Notes: generated by a model not told the origin, from the letters alone. A stretch of DNA of 64,000 bases from Mesostigma viride (GCA_009746045.1 RPFO01000213.1:536564-600563), one strand, 5' to 3'; shown: positions 22,825 through 33,800, counted from the first letter of the stretch. A program made the numbers and translations.

Positions 22825-24050
22825 GCACGGCTTCAAATGTATCCTAAATGCACCATTGGCAAACATGGTTTCTGGACATGGTCAATATCATTCATATGTT
22901 TGGCAAGCATGATATGATCATGCTTGCCAAAGATGTCGTCTCTTTTCATATTTCACACATATATTATCGGCCTCGGCGTGCCATGCTTCCACGTTTGTTG
23001 TCTCTTTTCATATATTGTGAATATGATCAATAAAATTCCAAACATGACCATGTTGGAGACTTCAAGTGGAGCATCATGATTACTGTTTTCACTATTACGT
23101 AACCCATGGTTCATGTTAACATGGCATAATGAGCAATCCTATTGACCCCATGACTAATGGTGAAGTTAATAAAGTTACATCGTGGCACGTCACTATAGCA
23201 TCAAGTTGCATCATTGTGCATAAAGTAGTTTAGCACTGAGTTGGCATGCCAACACCAGGTACACTAAATAAATTAAAACCAGAATTGATAAACAACCCAG
23301 TATCCAAATACAGTATCCATATATATGCAGGTCGTACTACAGGTACAGCCACGGCTGCCACGCGGCTTCTGCAGCGATCACGCTCTTTCTCCTAGACAAT
23401 TGCTCTACTGGTCCCTACAGGTCGGTCGACTTGGACCATGATGCGTCAAGAACAGTTAATTGACCGACTTAAACAAGATGTTTGTCTACATGCAGCTGTC
23501 TGCACCTAACTAACGCGAAACCGCGTGCTACGAAATATAGGGGCAAATGCATGAGTAACACATGTCAACGCACAACCGGTGGAAATCACGCGATACCAAC
23601 CGCGGCAACAGTGGTGTGAACATAGCGGGCACTGACATGCAAAAAAGCACCAGCAGCGGCATCAGTAGCAAATTGTAGTAGCGGAACAATAGCCACTACA
23701 TCAATGCAACAACACATCAGCCCAGCAACACAGCAGCAGCATGACCGTAGCACAGCAGCAGCACAACTGTAGCACATCAACACGGCCGCATAGCAGGAGC
23801 ACAAGTCAGCGCAGCAGCAACTTAGTATGCCGATTCCTGAATTTCCTATCAGTGGACTATAGTCCATTGATAGGAAATTCACTAATAGGCAGTACTAGCT
23901 CAGCAGCACGGCAGCAATGCAGCAGTGCATCAACACAGCAGCACGACAGCAATACATCAGCGGCACGGCAGCAATGCAGCAACACATCAGCACAATAGCA
24001 CAGCAGCAGCACGGCAGCAATGCAGCAGCAATAGCATGGCAGCACAGCAG
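22825..24050. other. DNA transposon left interior: palindrome and CAG-rich tract
   Basis: There is no gene. AT-rich sequence to about 23600 is followed by a CAG/GCA-rich tract (23700-24060) that produces spurious Cys- or Ser-rich frames. At 23839-23880 lies a 42-bp near-perfect palindrome (arms GAATTTCCTATCA(G/A)TGGACTA, one mismatch). Confidence 0.7.
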
Positions 24051-24122
24051 CAGCAGCAGCACATGAGCAGCTCAATGACAACAACGCTGCTTGCGCTACA
24101 GCAGTCGTCGTCGTCGTCATCG

Positions 24123-24610
24123 TCATCGGCAAGGATGAGCGCTCGCTTCCGACGCCGGGAGGCGCCTGCGTTGTTGTTCTCCGCCACAACGTCGCTGGGT
24201 GGAACCATCTCGCGCAATCGAGCCTCGGCCAGGGTGATATCCGGCGCTTGCAACGCAGGGACGACCACACCGGGGCACCCGCAGATCTGTGCCTCCAGCT
24301 CGTGGAGAGGCACGCAAGAAACCGCGTCCTCCTCCCAACGGGCACCCCAGTACATGGCTACCATGTCGTTTTGCGTGTCGACAACAGCGACACGACCATG
24401 GTACCTGCCGTCCTGGCTTTCGGTGCGACCGTCCGCGGATGTCACACGCTCCGACGCCCAATGACACACGACTTGCCCTACGAGGTTGCGGCTGCCACTC
24501 TTGACCTGCAGCGTTACGCCTTCCCAGCATGCCTTCGCCATGCCGACGATGCCCTTCGAGCATTCAGCATCTTGCCACTTCACGACCGGGTGTTCCGCGT
24601 CATAGGGCAC
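24123..24610 (-). CDS. Hypothetical protein, Tudor/BAH-like region
   Basis: A minus-strand frame of about 160 residues before it enters a poly-Asp tract and repeat-derived Cys run. The part GRYHGRVAVVDTQNDMVAMY ... VPLHELEAQICG looks like a small beta-barrel of the Tudor/agenet/BAH kind (Gly-x-Val, Asp, aromatic, then a conserved V-x-L-x-x-LE). This is pattern impression only. A basic patch (SRRRKRALI) and eight Asp encoded by GTC/ATC repeats follow. It lies in the DNA transposon in the same orientation as the frame at 25351-26460. A competing plus-strand frame (24248-24730) exists. Confidence 0.3.
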
Positions 24611-24777
24611 CTCCCATTACAATTCGTTCAAGTGGCCCGCCGGAGCGGCTGTACAATTTTTCCCAGTGAGCGCGCTGCCAAGTGTACTTGTGGGCAAATT
24701 TTTAGGTGCCCCGTCACTTCGAGGTACTAAAAATTAGGCTACGGTACGAATTCAGCGAATTTCAGCGAATTTTCAGT

Positions 24778-25285
24778 CGAACCAAAGGAAGTGACGCCAA
24801 CTACCAAAAAGTTTCCGTTACGAATTTTCAGCCCAACACTCGCGCAAAATGAAGTGACGGCAACTACCAAAAAGTTTCCGTTACGAATTTTCACTCCCAC
24901 ACGTTTGCACAAAAGGAAGTGACGGCAACTACCAAAAAGTTTCCGTTACGAATTTTCAGTCCCACACTTCGCGCAAATTTTAGTAGGGCTGCACGCGAGC
25001 TACCTTTCAAAATTTTGCGCTAGTATGGAACGCATTTCATTCGTCTGGAGGAACGCTGCCCGCCAACTACCCCCGTTCAGAAAGTTCCGCCGAAATTTAC
25101 CCGAGATTTGGAAATCTGAACGTCCGCGCAAATTTTAGTAGGGCTGCACGCAAGCTACCTTTCAAAATTTTGCGCAAGTATGGAACGCAATTCATTCGTC
25201 CGGAGGAATGCTGCTCGTCAACTGCCCCCGTTCAGAAAGTTGCGCCGAACTTTACTTGAGATTTGGAAATCTGAACGTGCGGTTG
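24778..25285. repeat. Two tandem repeat blocks (67 bp x3, ~157 bp x2)
   Basis: From 24778 to 24972 three copies of a roughly 67-bp unit share AACTACCAAAAAGTTTCCG. From about 24972 to 25285 a roughly 157-bp unit occurs twice, each starting GCGCAAATTTTAGTAGGGC and ending in a GAAATCTGAACGT segment. They are probably subterminal or promoter-proximal repeats of the DNA transposon. Confidence 0.85.
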
Positions 25286-25350
25286 GAGTTTCGCGGGGAA
25301 ACCCAAGTTCCCAAGTAATTCACCAATGACGCGCTTCGAACACTTGTCCG

Positions 25351-26460
25351 CTAAAACCTAAGCAGCCGCTCCGGCTGGCCACTTAAACGAAACTTGATGT
25401 TCAGCGCCTTGAGGCACTCCTTGGTGAGCTTTTTGTTCGCACCCAAGGAGACTCCATGGGGTGGCTGACCTCGCTTGCCCACCACTTGTGTCAAGACGAG
25501 GTCTGAGGCGGTGATGATCACCGTGTGCGCCGCAGTGGTTGGTGGATGGGGCCATTGCGCAATGTCTGTATTCCACGGGTGCCACGTGTCATGCAAATGC
25601 TTAGCGCGGTATACAAAGAGCTCAATAGAAGGTTGGCCGCCATCCTCCTTCGCAACCACCTCCTTGATGATGCCAACGAGGACTGGAGTCCACGTGAGCT
25701 TCGAGTTGCAGAGAATACCAGCTGAAGGGTGCCAGTATAGAACAGCGGAGCCTTTCTCAACGCCTTGCATGCGCTTCAAGTAAGCGACCTTGGCTGCCAT
25801 GGCCCTGTCTTCTGCCGCCCATTCCTGCTGTGTGTGGCCATCATGACGAACTCGGTCTACCAGCGGGGTGACGCGCACCGCCTCTGCGTCAACCAACGCC
25901 ATGAAGTGCTCTTCTTGCGTCGGTGGTGGTTCAGGCGCTGCATCGTGCTCACGCAGGCCGGAGATGTCCGCGCGAGATGGCCACGGCAAAGGGCGCCACT
26001 CCTCAGGCACCTCCTCAGGGGCATGTGGGACTTGACTTGCGAAAAAAGGCCTTGTTTGGCTTGATGGTGTCGGGCGGAAAGTACCACTGCCAGATGCCAT
26101 GGGGCAACTTCTCGACCCTTGTTTTGATCGACTCCAGCTCCTTCCCCAGAAACTCCATGTTCAATGGTGCGAAGGCTGGGGTGTCCTGCAACATCGGAAT
26201 GCGGTCTGGATCCACAAGTCGGACGCCAAACAGCGGCCGCCCCTCCGCATCAAACCTGTATGGCTGTGTCATCGCCTTCCCCCACCGTGGCGCGCCTTCC
26301 TGTCGAGTCCCCGCGGGCTGCCACGGCGTCTTTTGGGACTCCGTGGGCCGGTAGGACAACCAGGTCTCTGTGTTGCCCTGTACCTGGAAGAAGACGGCGT
26401 GGTGCACCTTCATTGAGCGACCGCGTTTTTCAGGCACCGGCTGTGCCGCTCCGCCGCTCC
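25351..26460 (-). pseudogene. DNA transposon gene 1, unknown function
   Basis: Two overlapping minus-strand frames make one protein-like sequence. The first (about 26460-26015) contains VHHAVFFQVQGNTETWLSYR and GRPLFGVRLVDPDRIPML. The second (26100-25351) continues from FFASQVPHAPEEVPEEWRPL to the stop. The switch is at a T6 run near 26045, so a 1-nt indel broke the gene. The C-terminal half includes VLYWHPSAGILCNSKLTWTP and ELFVYRAKHLHDTWHPW, a barrel-like segment, and ends in PERLLRF. No catalytic motif or transposase signature is visible. Upstream it runs into a GC-rich minisatellite, so the true N-terminus is unknown. Confidence 0.45.
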
Positions 26461-27425
26461 GCCGCTCCGCCGCCCGCCGGCTGCGCCGCCGGCCCGCCGC
26501 GCGCCGGCTGCCCCGCCCCGTAGCCCGTCGACAGGCTGCCCCGCCCCGCCGCATGCCAGCTGCGCCGGCCCGCCGCCCACGCGCGCCGGCAGCGCCGTTG
26601 GCCCCCCGCGCGCCGACGGCCCTGCCCCGCCGCCCGTTGACAGCCCCGCCCCACCGCATGCCAGCTGCGCCGGCCCGCCGCCCATGCGCGCCGGCAGCGC
26701 CGCTGGCCCCCCGCGCGCCGACGGCCCTGCCCCGCCGCCCGTCGACTGCCCCGCCCCGCCGCCCGTCGACAGCCCTGCCCCGCCGCATGCAGGCTGCGCC
26801 GCCGCTGCCACCTCGCTGCGCGCTGGCTGCGCCACCTCGCCGCCCGCCGACGGCGCCGCCCCGCCGCCCACCGGCTGCCCCGCCCCGCCGCCCGTCGACT
26901 GCCCCGCCCCGCCGCATGCCAGCTGCGCCGGCCCGCCGCCCACGCGCGCCGGCAGCGCCGCTGGCCCCCCGCGCGCTGACGGCCCTGCCCCGCCGCCCGT
27001 CGACTGCCCCGCCCCGCCGCCCGTCGACAGCCCCGACCCACCGCATGCCAGGTGCGCCGGCCCGCCGCCCGCGCGCGCCGGCAGCGCCGCTGGCCCCCGC
27101 GCGCCGACGGCCCTGCCCCGCCGCCCGTCGACAGCCCTGCCCCGCCGCCCGTCGACAGCCCCGCCCCGCCGCATGCCAGCTGCGCCGGCCCGCTGCCCAC
27201 GCGCGCCGGCAGCGCCGCTGGCCCTGCCCCGCCGCCCGTCGACTGCCCCGCCCCGCCGCCCGTCGACAGCCCTGCCCCGCCGCATGCCAGGTGCGCCGGC
27301 CCGCCGCCCGCGCGCACCGGCAGCGCCGCTGGCCCCCCGCGCGCCGACGGCCCTGCCCCGCCGCCCGTCGACAGCCCCGCCCCGCCGCATGCCAGCTGCG
27401 CCGGCCGGCCGCCCATGCGCGCCAT
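26440..27425. repeat. GC-rich minisatellite, ~1 kb
   Basis: Tandem units of roughly 100-125 bp contain the motifs CCGCCGCATGCCAGCTGCGC and CCGCCCGTCGACAGCCCCGC, with internal sub-repeats. Unit lengths keep several frames open on both strands (up to 396 codons on plus), encoding Arg/Pro/Ala or Arg/Gly/Ala repeats. I regard these frames as repeat artefacts. Confidence 0.85.
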
Positions 27426-27910
27426 GCGCTTCGCAGGTCCATTGGGATCATGAGGCCTGCGCAAAATCTCACCTCGGAGGCCCGTGCTACTTCTAGTAAG
27501 ATGCTTGCATTTTCAATGCGTCACCTATATGCAGGCATAGAGGGTGGTACATGGCGCTAGACTCATCAAGGGATAGGAGCCATGCCCTCAGCAATTACTC
27601 ACCTCCTGGCCCTTGCTGTTGCGGTCTCGGATTAAGATGATGGTCTACACGCCGCCGCATGCAAACAAGGAATGAGAGACAAAGCCGTGCGAGGCCAATA
27701 TGGGCACAGTGAGAGAAACAAGTCGACGCGAACCTACATCACGAGTGTCAGCGAAGGGGACCCATGGGAGAAGTCTCCCTCCCATGGTATCATTCACGGA
27801 CACACGCAGCGGCCATGGGAACAGCCAAAACAGCAGGTTCACACACGCAAGGGCAACGACCTGCAGTGCCTGACCAGCATGTCGGTCAGTTGTGATTGGC
27901 AAGGCAGAGC
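27426..27910. other. No gene; DNA transposon interior
   Basis: Sequence between the GC-rich minisatellite and Copia element B. There is no domain-bearing frame. It ends with CACAC (27911-27915), the target site of element B. Confidence 0.5.
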
Positions 27911-27915
27911 CACAC

Positions 27916-28191
27916 AGTTGTACTGTGTAGTTCTACTCAGTACCCTAAATCCTAGTGTGGACGCCGCGCCGTCAGCATCTTTGCTGCGACGGAATCTTGT
28001 GAACGGCATCTAGCGTCGCGCCGAGGAATCTCGGACTATGTTAAGCAAGTCCAATGCACGATGATAAGTTAATGAGAAATAAATGCAACGTGACGGCGGA
28101 CGAGGTAGCGGCCTGCGTGTTCCTCTGCGTAGCACCAAAGCACTTGCCTCTCGACGAAGAGCGTTGGTATCCAAAACACATTATTGCAACT
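27916..28191 (+). repeat. Element B 5' LTR
   Basis: A 276-bp LTR starting AGTTGTACTG and ending TTGCAACT. The gag-frame sequence before 28219 within it is not thought to be translated. Confidence 0.92.
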
Positions 28192-28218
28192 TGTACTCAA
28201 GAAAGAACATTTTCAAAA

Positions 28219-29445
28219 ATGTTCCGGACGGGCCTGACAACGCCGTCGTCGAAAATCAAACACAAAATCAAGCTGCCGAATCTCGGAGCCCTGGGCTCGA
28301 AGGGCGTGGGCACACTTCGCAAGCCCACCGCGAGCGAGATTCAGAGGAATCTGAACGAAGAATTTGCCAAGCAGGATAGCCCCGCAGTGGTGGACACTGC
28401 GGCGGAGGAAACTGCACCTGCAGCTGCCCGTGCAGCGGAGCTGCCAAGTGGATCACAGGCGGCTGGGCTGCGCACTGCAAGCCTAGACCGTGCTGCCCGC
28501 ATCCTCTGGATGAAGGAGCAAAAGGTGATCGAGGAGCGAATTCCTGCGCCGATTCCAGCGGCTCCTGAGCCATCAGAGAAGGTGAAAGAACAGTTTATTT
28601 TGAACCTGCGCAAGTGGCACAGTGATGTCCAAGACATGGTAGCCAAGCCTATCGAATTGCTGAGGCGCAATCGGCTGGCCACCGAGGGTTACAAGGTCGT
28701 ATCCGACCTGATCGAGATAGCCTACAAGGAGGACCGGAGCTGGGAAGAATTCATGGCTAGCCTTGAGAAGAATCTCCTGAAGACGGGGCTAATGCGCCTC
28801 GTCGCAGATGCAGTGAGTATTCTAAAGTTTGATCTGAATCGGAAGGTAGACATCAGCCAGGCAACGCTCGACTACGAGCAGAAACTGGCGTTGTCGTCCT
28901 GCTCGCCAGGTGACGCCTTCTCGGTGGTAATGTTTCTGGCAAAGGGCATCATGTCTGGTAGCCTGTCTGAGTCCGCCCTCCAGGGCATGTCGGGAACACT
29001 GACTGTCGACAAGCTAGCAAATAGGGCAGAGGCTTTCCAGATTATTCGCAATTCTGTTGCTGTGCCGGCTGCCGCCAAGGCATTGGTGGCAGCGGGCATT
29101 TCTGACCCTCTTTCCTCTGCTGCAGCGCCCATTGCAAGAATTCATGGTGCAGGTGAAGAGAAGTGTGGCCGATGCCAGGGCACCGGGCATGTGTGGTCGG
29201 ATTGCCCAGCCAACACGAAGGCTGGTCCGAATGTGCGGCTGTGTGGCGCCTGCCACCAGCCAGGGCACTTCGCCAAGGACTGCAAGCACACACGCGGTCC
29301 GCAGGGCAAGAAGCGCCCGCCCAAGCCGGCTGGCAACATGCGGCCCAAGAAGGCCAAGTGGAACAAATGGCAGAGGCAGGGGAACACCCAGGCCACACCT
29401 GCTAACACTCATGTGCCTGTCCCTGCTCCCTCTGCAGCAAACTAG
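28219..29445 (+). CDS. Element B Gag
   Basis: I place the start at the first ATG after the LTR (28219), giving 408 codons. The same frame is open back to 28054, but that part lies in the LTR and recurs in the 3' LTR (33663). A basic N-terminus (SSKIKHKIKLPNLG) is followed by a mostly helical capsid-like region with no named match. Two CCHC zinc knuckles follow near residues 313-355 (CGRCQGTGHVWSDC and CGACHQPGHFAKDC), then a Lys/Pro-rich tail. Knuckles of this kind bind genomic RNA. The stop (29443-29445) overlaps the open pol frame (from 29406) by about 40 nt in the -1 frame. Confidence 0.88.
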   Translation: MFRTGLTTPSSKIKHKIKLPNLGALGSKGVGTLRKPTASEIQRNLNEEFAKQDSPAVVDTAAEETAPAAARAAELPSGSQAAGLRTASLDRAARILWMKEQKVIEERIPAPIPAAPEPSEKVKEQFILNLRKWHSDVQDMVAKPIELLRRNRLATEGYKVVSDLIEIAYKEDRSWEEFMASLEKNLLKTGLMRLVADAVSILKFDLNRKVDISQATLDYEQKLALSSCSPGDAFSVVMFLAKGIMSGSLSESALQGMSGTLTVDKLANRAEAFQIIRNSVAVPAAAKALVAAGISDPLSSAAAPIARIHGAGEEKCGRCQGTGHVWSDCPANTKAGPNVRLCGACHQPGHFAKDCKHTRGPQGKKRPPKPAGNMRPKKAKWNKWQRQGNTQATPANTHVPVPAPSAAN

Positions 29446-32400
29446 ATAGCCCATGTTGGGACGATGATGTGTTTACCACTAATCTAGCTGCATGTGATGA
29501 GCTGGGTAGTTGTGTAGACAACAATTCTGCTGCGTGCATTGCTGCTGTGTTGCGTAGCGGCTTGTGCACAGACATTGTTACGCCTGCGGCAACGCGGGAC
29601 CATGAACCCCCACCGACCAGTAATGCTGGTACTATGCAAGCTGGACTCATGCACGTCGACCGTGACGATGGGGGGTCACTGGCCACACCAGGTGAAGTCC
29701 TTTCCTTGACTGCTGTTGCTGCACGCTTGCATCATGTGTTAGGCCATGGGACCCACGCTATCCGTTTTGCACGGGCACTGGCACCGGGGACTAAGTTGGC
29801 TAGCACGGTGCAGTCCATGTACAGTGGTTGTCACCAGTGTCAGTCCACTGCGCCTAAGCGTGCACGTAGGCATGTCAAACACCCACCCCTTGAGCGTGGT
29901 CACTTGGTGTGTGACATTTTGTTCCAGGACCAGGCTGTCTACTTGCTGGGAATAGACAGATTTTCCCATTTTGTTTCAGTTGTCCCACTCAAGTCACAGC
30001 ATGTTGGGGACCTCCTTGAGGGGATAGACCTGTTGGACTCCATGTTTAGCATGGTTACAGGGATGCAGTTTGATCAGCAATTCAAGTGGGCTGCCAAGGA
30101 ACCTGGATATGAGTTTGTGGGAACAGTGGGGCGTGAGGACCACGAGTCACAAGGGATAGCGGAGAGAGCGGTACAGGAGTTTAAGCTGCTTGCTACCCGA
30201 CGTGGGGACCACATGCCACACAGTGAATTCTCTAGTCGGCTCTTGTGGGCACTTGCCGTGTGTCGAAGTTTGAACAACCGTGTGCTGATGTCGACACAGG
30301 ATGGGGTGTTGGTGACTGCCGAGGGTTTGCAGTTTGGCCAATATCACGATGTGGTGGTGGATGTGTACAAAGACCACCTAGCATCCCGTTTTCAGCGCCT
30401 TGTCCAGTTGGATAGGCGACGTGGGGCTTATGAGCCCAGTGTGGGGCATGATGTTTGGCTGCACAAGGAAGGTGCCCTGGGTAAGCGTGGCAGGTGGCTT
30501 GGTCCAGCCAAGGTAATTTCTTGTGATGCTGCTATGCGTAAATGCGTGGTGGACTATGAGGGCACTGAGGTCACTATGGCTTGGAATAGGGTGAAGCCCT
30601 ACATGCGTGATGTGGAGGCTTGGTCTAGAGTGTTGGAGTTGTACTCCGACCCTAGCAGGCTCTCTAGCACTGTGACTCCTCCTTCCTCTTCGGCTCCTGT
30701 ATGTGACAATGCAGGGGACAGTGGTACTAGCGCGCCTAGTGGGGAAGCTGAGTTGGAGTTGCAGAGTGGGGACTATGATGATGATGTTGCTGTGGTAGCA
30801 CACCACTTACACACCCTAGGGGTAGAACAGGCAGAGAGCTTGCGCGACAGCTTGCCTAACCTCCCCCCTTCTGGCGTTGGTCGGGAGGATCCCTGCGTTG
30901 GTAGGGATAGTACTCAGGGCAGTTCCTGTCTTGAGCGCCCAAGCCGTAAGGGCTTTCTCACCCTTGCTGTAGAAAGGTTGATGCGTAAACCTCCTACAGA
31001 CGCTTTGCAAAATCCCGTCAAGGCAGCGATGGTATCCGCATTTGGTACCCTGGGTGATCAGCATGGTATGAGGATGTTGGTAGATACGCAGGCGAGAACC
31101 TCCATTGTCTCATCCCTGCACTACAATCCTGTGAGACCCTCAGTGCACTGGGAGTGTGTGACTGATTTTGCTGGCTCAACGAAGTTCCCTGTCCTTGGTG
31201 TCATTGATGTCAATGTGATGGGGGTGCTAGTTGAGTTTTGCGTGGTGGAAGGGTATAGTGGTCCACCAATCCTTGGTCAGAACTTCCTTGTACGGGAGGA
31301 TGTCTGGGTCAACTCCACCTGCTTGCGGCGGGAGGGGCATGCTGATCTGCCTCTTGAGGACTATGCTGTCATGTCTGACTGCCAACTTGTTGCTGTCATA
31401 GGCAACATTCGGCACGTGAACTATGCCCGTGAGAGTGATGTGCCGTTGGTAACTCAGTTGTTGCTTCCTAAACGTCCTAGCTTGGCTAGTCTCGGCATTG
31501 GACGTCATGATGTTGCTACCCAAAGCCCTATCTCTTACCATGATGCTGACGTGGAGTGTCAAACGGAGGAGGGGCTAGATGGGTGGACTAAGGCCATTAT
31601 TGCGTCAGGTGAAAGGTGGCTTGCATACCGTGCTGTTGAACCGGTTGATGAAGTGCCCAGTGGTGCTCGCCTTTTGCGCCACAAGTGGACTTTGGAGCGT
31701 AAGTTGGTGCCTGACACAACAACTAGGGTGCCTTTTGTTCGCCCGGTGGTCCTAGAATTTTCAGGTACTAGTGATCTTCCGGACAATGCCATCTCAGCAC
31801 CTGGGTTGATCAAGGATAATTGGCGCATGGTCCTGTCCTTCTACCTAGGCCAGCTCAACAAGGGACTTCCGTATGAGTCAGCCCTCATGGATTTCAGCAA
31901 AGCTTTTTTGAATGGTGATCCCAAGCTCGCTGAGAATGTGTGGGCTGGCACGACCCGCTTGTATGTGCGCTGTCCTCCCTTGTGGCAGCCTATCATGGGC
32001 AAGAAGTTTCTCCGTCTCTTGAAGGGTGTTGACGGTACTGTGACAGGTCCTCGGATTTGGCGCCTTTGCCTCGAGCGTCTTTTGCTTGATGTGATGCACA
32101 TGTACTATCATGACCTGGACCCCTCTCTGTTTGTTGGCTCATGGGAGGGGCAGCCAGTTTTTGTGTTCATTCATGTCGATGATGTGGACTGCATGGGCCC
32201 CACACCGTGGCTAGACTGGTTTTGTGCCACTGTTGCTCAGCACTTCCCGGTCGGCAAGGTCATTCGCCGCGTCTTGGACAAGTATGTCAAGTTCTGTGGC
32301 GTCGACACTATGCTCACCAAGGATGCCTCTGGCAGATATGTGATGAAGCTGCGTGCAGCGGGGGACTATGTTCAGGAGCTCATCACTCAGCTTTCATCCC

Positions 32401-33107
32401 TTACTAGTCAGTATATTCAGCCTGCTGAGTGTGGTTCTCTGCGGGGTAAGCTGAACTGGCTGGTCTCTACCGTCTCCCCTGACTTGGCGGTGCTTGCTCG
32501 GTTGCCAGATGACTTGATGTGCTCTCTTTCCCGCAATGTCATGTGTAAGTACATTTCTGCCTCCCCTGGGTTGGTCTTACATGGGGTGGACTATGAGCGG
32601 CCTATTCACTTGTCCGCGTATTGTGATAGCAGTTTGGATAGTGCTAATATCTCTAAGCTCCGTGGGCGCTGTGCCGCTGTGGTGCTTTTGAGTAATTCTG
32701 CCACTGTCCATGTCCCTGAATCTTCCCCTTCACCCTTTGCGTGGTTTTCTCGCTTACATCGGCGGGTGTATGTGGGTAGTGACACTGCAGAGGCTCGTGC
32801 CTTCTGCGAGACTGCTGAGGAGTTGATGTATTTCCGTGCGGTTCTTCGGTGGTGTTTGAAGTTTTGCCGTGTCATTCCACAGGTTGATACCACCATCTTC
32901 ACGGATTCGCAGTCGCTGATTGACTTTTTGGCTGATCCTTATGCGCGCACGCGCAAGCTCGACTTCCTTCGTGCCAAAGAATATAGTGACGCTGTTTCGC
33001 TGTACCATGTTCGCGACAATGATAACATTTCAGATGCTTTGACCAAGCTGTATGCCAAGGCTAGGCCTCAGTATGACAAGCTTCGTCTAGTTCAGGCGAC
33101 ACTTTAA
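29406..33107 (+). CDS. Element B Pol: integrase, retropepsin-like, RT, RNase H
   Basis: Residues are counted from codon 29469 (1212 codons). The zinc part has LHHVLGHGTH with CHQC near 120. The catalytic core has D149 (CDILF), D202 (QFDQQF) and E232 (GIAERAV), i.e. D-29-E. A retropepsin-like domain follows: LVDTQARTSIV (D539) and PILGQNFL (about 601). Copia-type reverse transcriptase comes next, with RHKWTLERKL, ALMDFSKAFLNGD, and HVDD at 902-905 in place of YVDD. RNase H runs from AYCDSSLDSA (about 1052) through FTDSQSLIDF to ISDALTKLYAK. In Pseudoviridae the protease precedes integrase; here it follows. The Gly of DTG is Gln. Expression is probably by -1 frameshifting from gag, though no canonical slippery heptamer is evident. 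Confidence 0.9.
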   Translation, partial: HSCACPCSLCSKLDSPCWDDDVFTTNLAACDELGSCVDNNSAACIAAVLRSGLCTDIVTPAATRDHEPPPTSNAGTMQAGLMHVDRDDGGSLATPGEVLSLTAVAARLHHVLGHGTHAIRFARALAPGTKLASTVQSMYSGCHQCQSTAPKRARRHVKHPPLERGHLVCDILFQDQAVYLLGIDRFSHFVSVVPLKSQHVGDLLEGIDLLDSMFSMVTGMQFDQQFKWAAKEPGYEFVGTVGREDHESQGIAERAVQEFKLLATRRGDHMPHSEFSSRLLWALAVCRSLNNRVLMSTQDGVLVTAEGLQFGQYHDVVVDVYKDHLASRFQRLVQLDRRRGAYEPSVGHDVWLHKEGALGKRGRWLGPAKVISCDAAMRKCVVDYEGTEVTMAWNRVKPYMRDVEAWSRVLELYSDPSRLSSTVTPPSSSAPVCDNAGDSGTSAPSGEAELELQSGDYDDDVAVVAHHLHTLGVEQAESLRDSLPNLPPSGVGREDPCVGRDSTQGSSCLERPSRKGFLTLAVERLMRKPPTDALQNPVKAAMVSAFGTLGDQHGMRMLVDTQARTSIVSSLHYNPVRPSVHWECVTDFAGSTKFPVLGVIDVNVMGVLVEFCVVEGYSGPPILGQNFLVREDVWVNSTCLRREGHADLPLEDYAVMSDCQLVAVIGNIRHVNYARESDVPLVTQLLLPKRPSLASLGIGRHDVATQSPISYHDADVECQTEEGLDGWTKAIIASGERWLAYRAVEPVDEVPSGARLLRHKWTLERKLVPDTTTRVPFVRPVVLEFSGTSDLPDNAISAPGLIKDNWRMVLSFYLGQLNKGLPYESALMDFSKAFLNGDPKLAENVWAGTTRLYVRCPPLWQPIMGKKFLRLLKGVDGTVTGPRIWRLCLERLLLDVMHMYYHDLDPSLFVGSWEGQPVFVFIHVDDVDCMGPTPWLDWFCATVAQHFPVGKVIRRVLDKYVKFCGVDTMLTKDASGRYVMKLRAAGDYVQELITQLSSLTSQYIQPAECGSLRGKLNWLVSTVSPDLAVLARLPDDLMCSLSRNVMCKYISASPGLVLHGVDYERPIHLSAYCDSSLDSANISKLRGRCAAVVLLSNSATVHVPESSPSPFAWFSRLHRRVYVGSDTAEARAFCETAEELMYFRAVLRWCLKFCRVIPQVDTTIFTDSQSLIDFLADPYARTRKLDFLRAKEYSDAVSLYHVRDNDNISDALTKLYAKARPQYDKLRLVQATL

Positions 33108-33524
33108 ATTGTCCCTGTCTGATTTCAGGGTTACATCTTGCCCTGGCTGATGTGTGTTTTCACTCTTTTCTGAATTTCCTATTTAAAATTGGCATTGACC
33201 ATGGCCTTGATGCTTCTCTCTGCGGGAGAGTTGCATACTATGTAATGGGCTCTTGTCTGGGTTTTCACCCGTTGATGCTTGGCGGTGGCCGGCATACTAT
33301 GTTTCCGGGTTTCCCCAGTGTGGTACGATGAATAAATGACTTGCCATAATGATGTGTGTCTTGCACATGCATCCAAGTTCATGCGACCGCTATGCTTGTT
33401 GGTGTTGTTTCCCAACAAGACTTTGCCACTACTAGGATTGTGAAGTCGGTGACTGGGATGCGGCCGTACCGATCATCTTGAGTACATCCCTGTCCGTACC
33501 GACTCACAAAGAAAAAGAAGTCGG

Positions 33525-33800
33525 AGTTGTACTGTGTAGTTCTACTCAGTACCCTAAATCCTAGTGTGGACGCCGCGCCGTCAGCATCTTTGCTGCGACG
33601 GAATCTTGTGAACGGCATCTAGCGTCGCGCCGAGGAATCTCGGACTATGTTAAGCAAGTCCAATGCACGATGATAAGTTAATGAGAAATAAATGCAACGT
33701 GACGGCGGACGAGGTAGCGGCCTGCGTGTTCCTCTGCGTAGCACCAAAGCACTTGCCTCTCGACGAAGAGCGTTGGTATCCAAAACACATTATTGCAACT
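33525..33800 (+). repeat. Element B 3' LTR
   Basis: Same length and sequence as 27916-28191. It is followed by the target duplication CACAC. The stretch 33108-33524 before it is 3' untranslated sequence ending in a purine tract. Confidence 0.92.

Larger units (their letters stand above)
27916..33800 (+). mobile_element. Copia-type element B (INT-PR-RT-RH order)
   Basis: A complete 5885-bp LTR retrotransposon in the DNA transposon. LTRs of 276 bp (27916-28191, 33525-33800) look identical. Target duplication is CACAC (27911-27915, 33801-33805). LTR ends are AGTTGT...GCAACT, an AGTTG/CAACT inverted pair and not TG...CA. A purine tract (AAAGAAAAAGAAG) precedes the 3' LTR. Gag (28219-29445) and pol (29406-33107) are both intact and overlap in different frames. 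Pol encodes integrase, then a retropepsin-like domain, then Copia-type reverse transcriptase and RNase H. It looks recently active. Confidence 0.9.

Noticed and set aside
26370-27560. 396-codon plus-strand Arg/Pro/Ala frame
   Set aside because: GC-rich tandem repeat with equally long frames on both strands and no non-repeat domain.
28191-28218. Canonical tRNA primer site after the element B LTR
   Set aside because: The sequence TGTACTCAAGAAAGAAC does not begin TGG and I could not match it to a tRNA end. An internal or half-tRNA primer is possible but unsupported.
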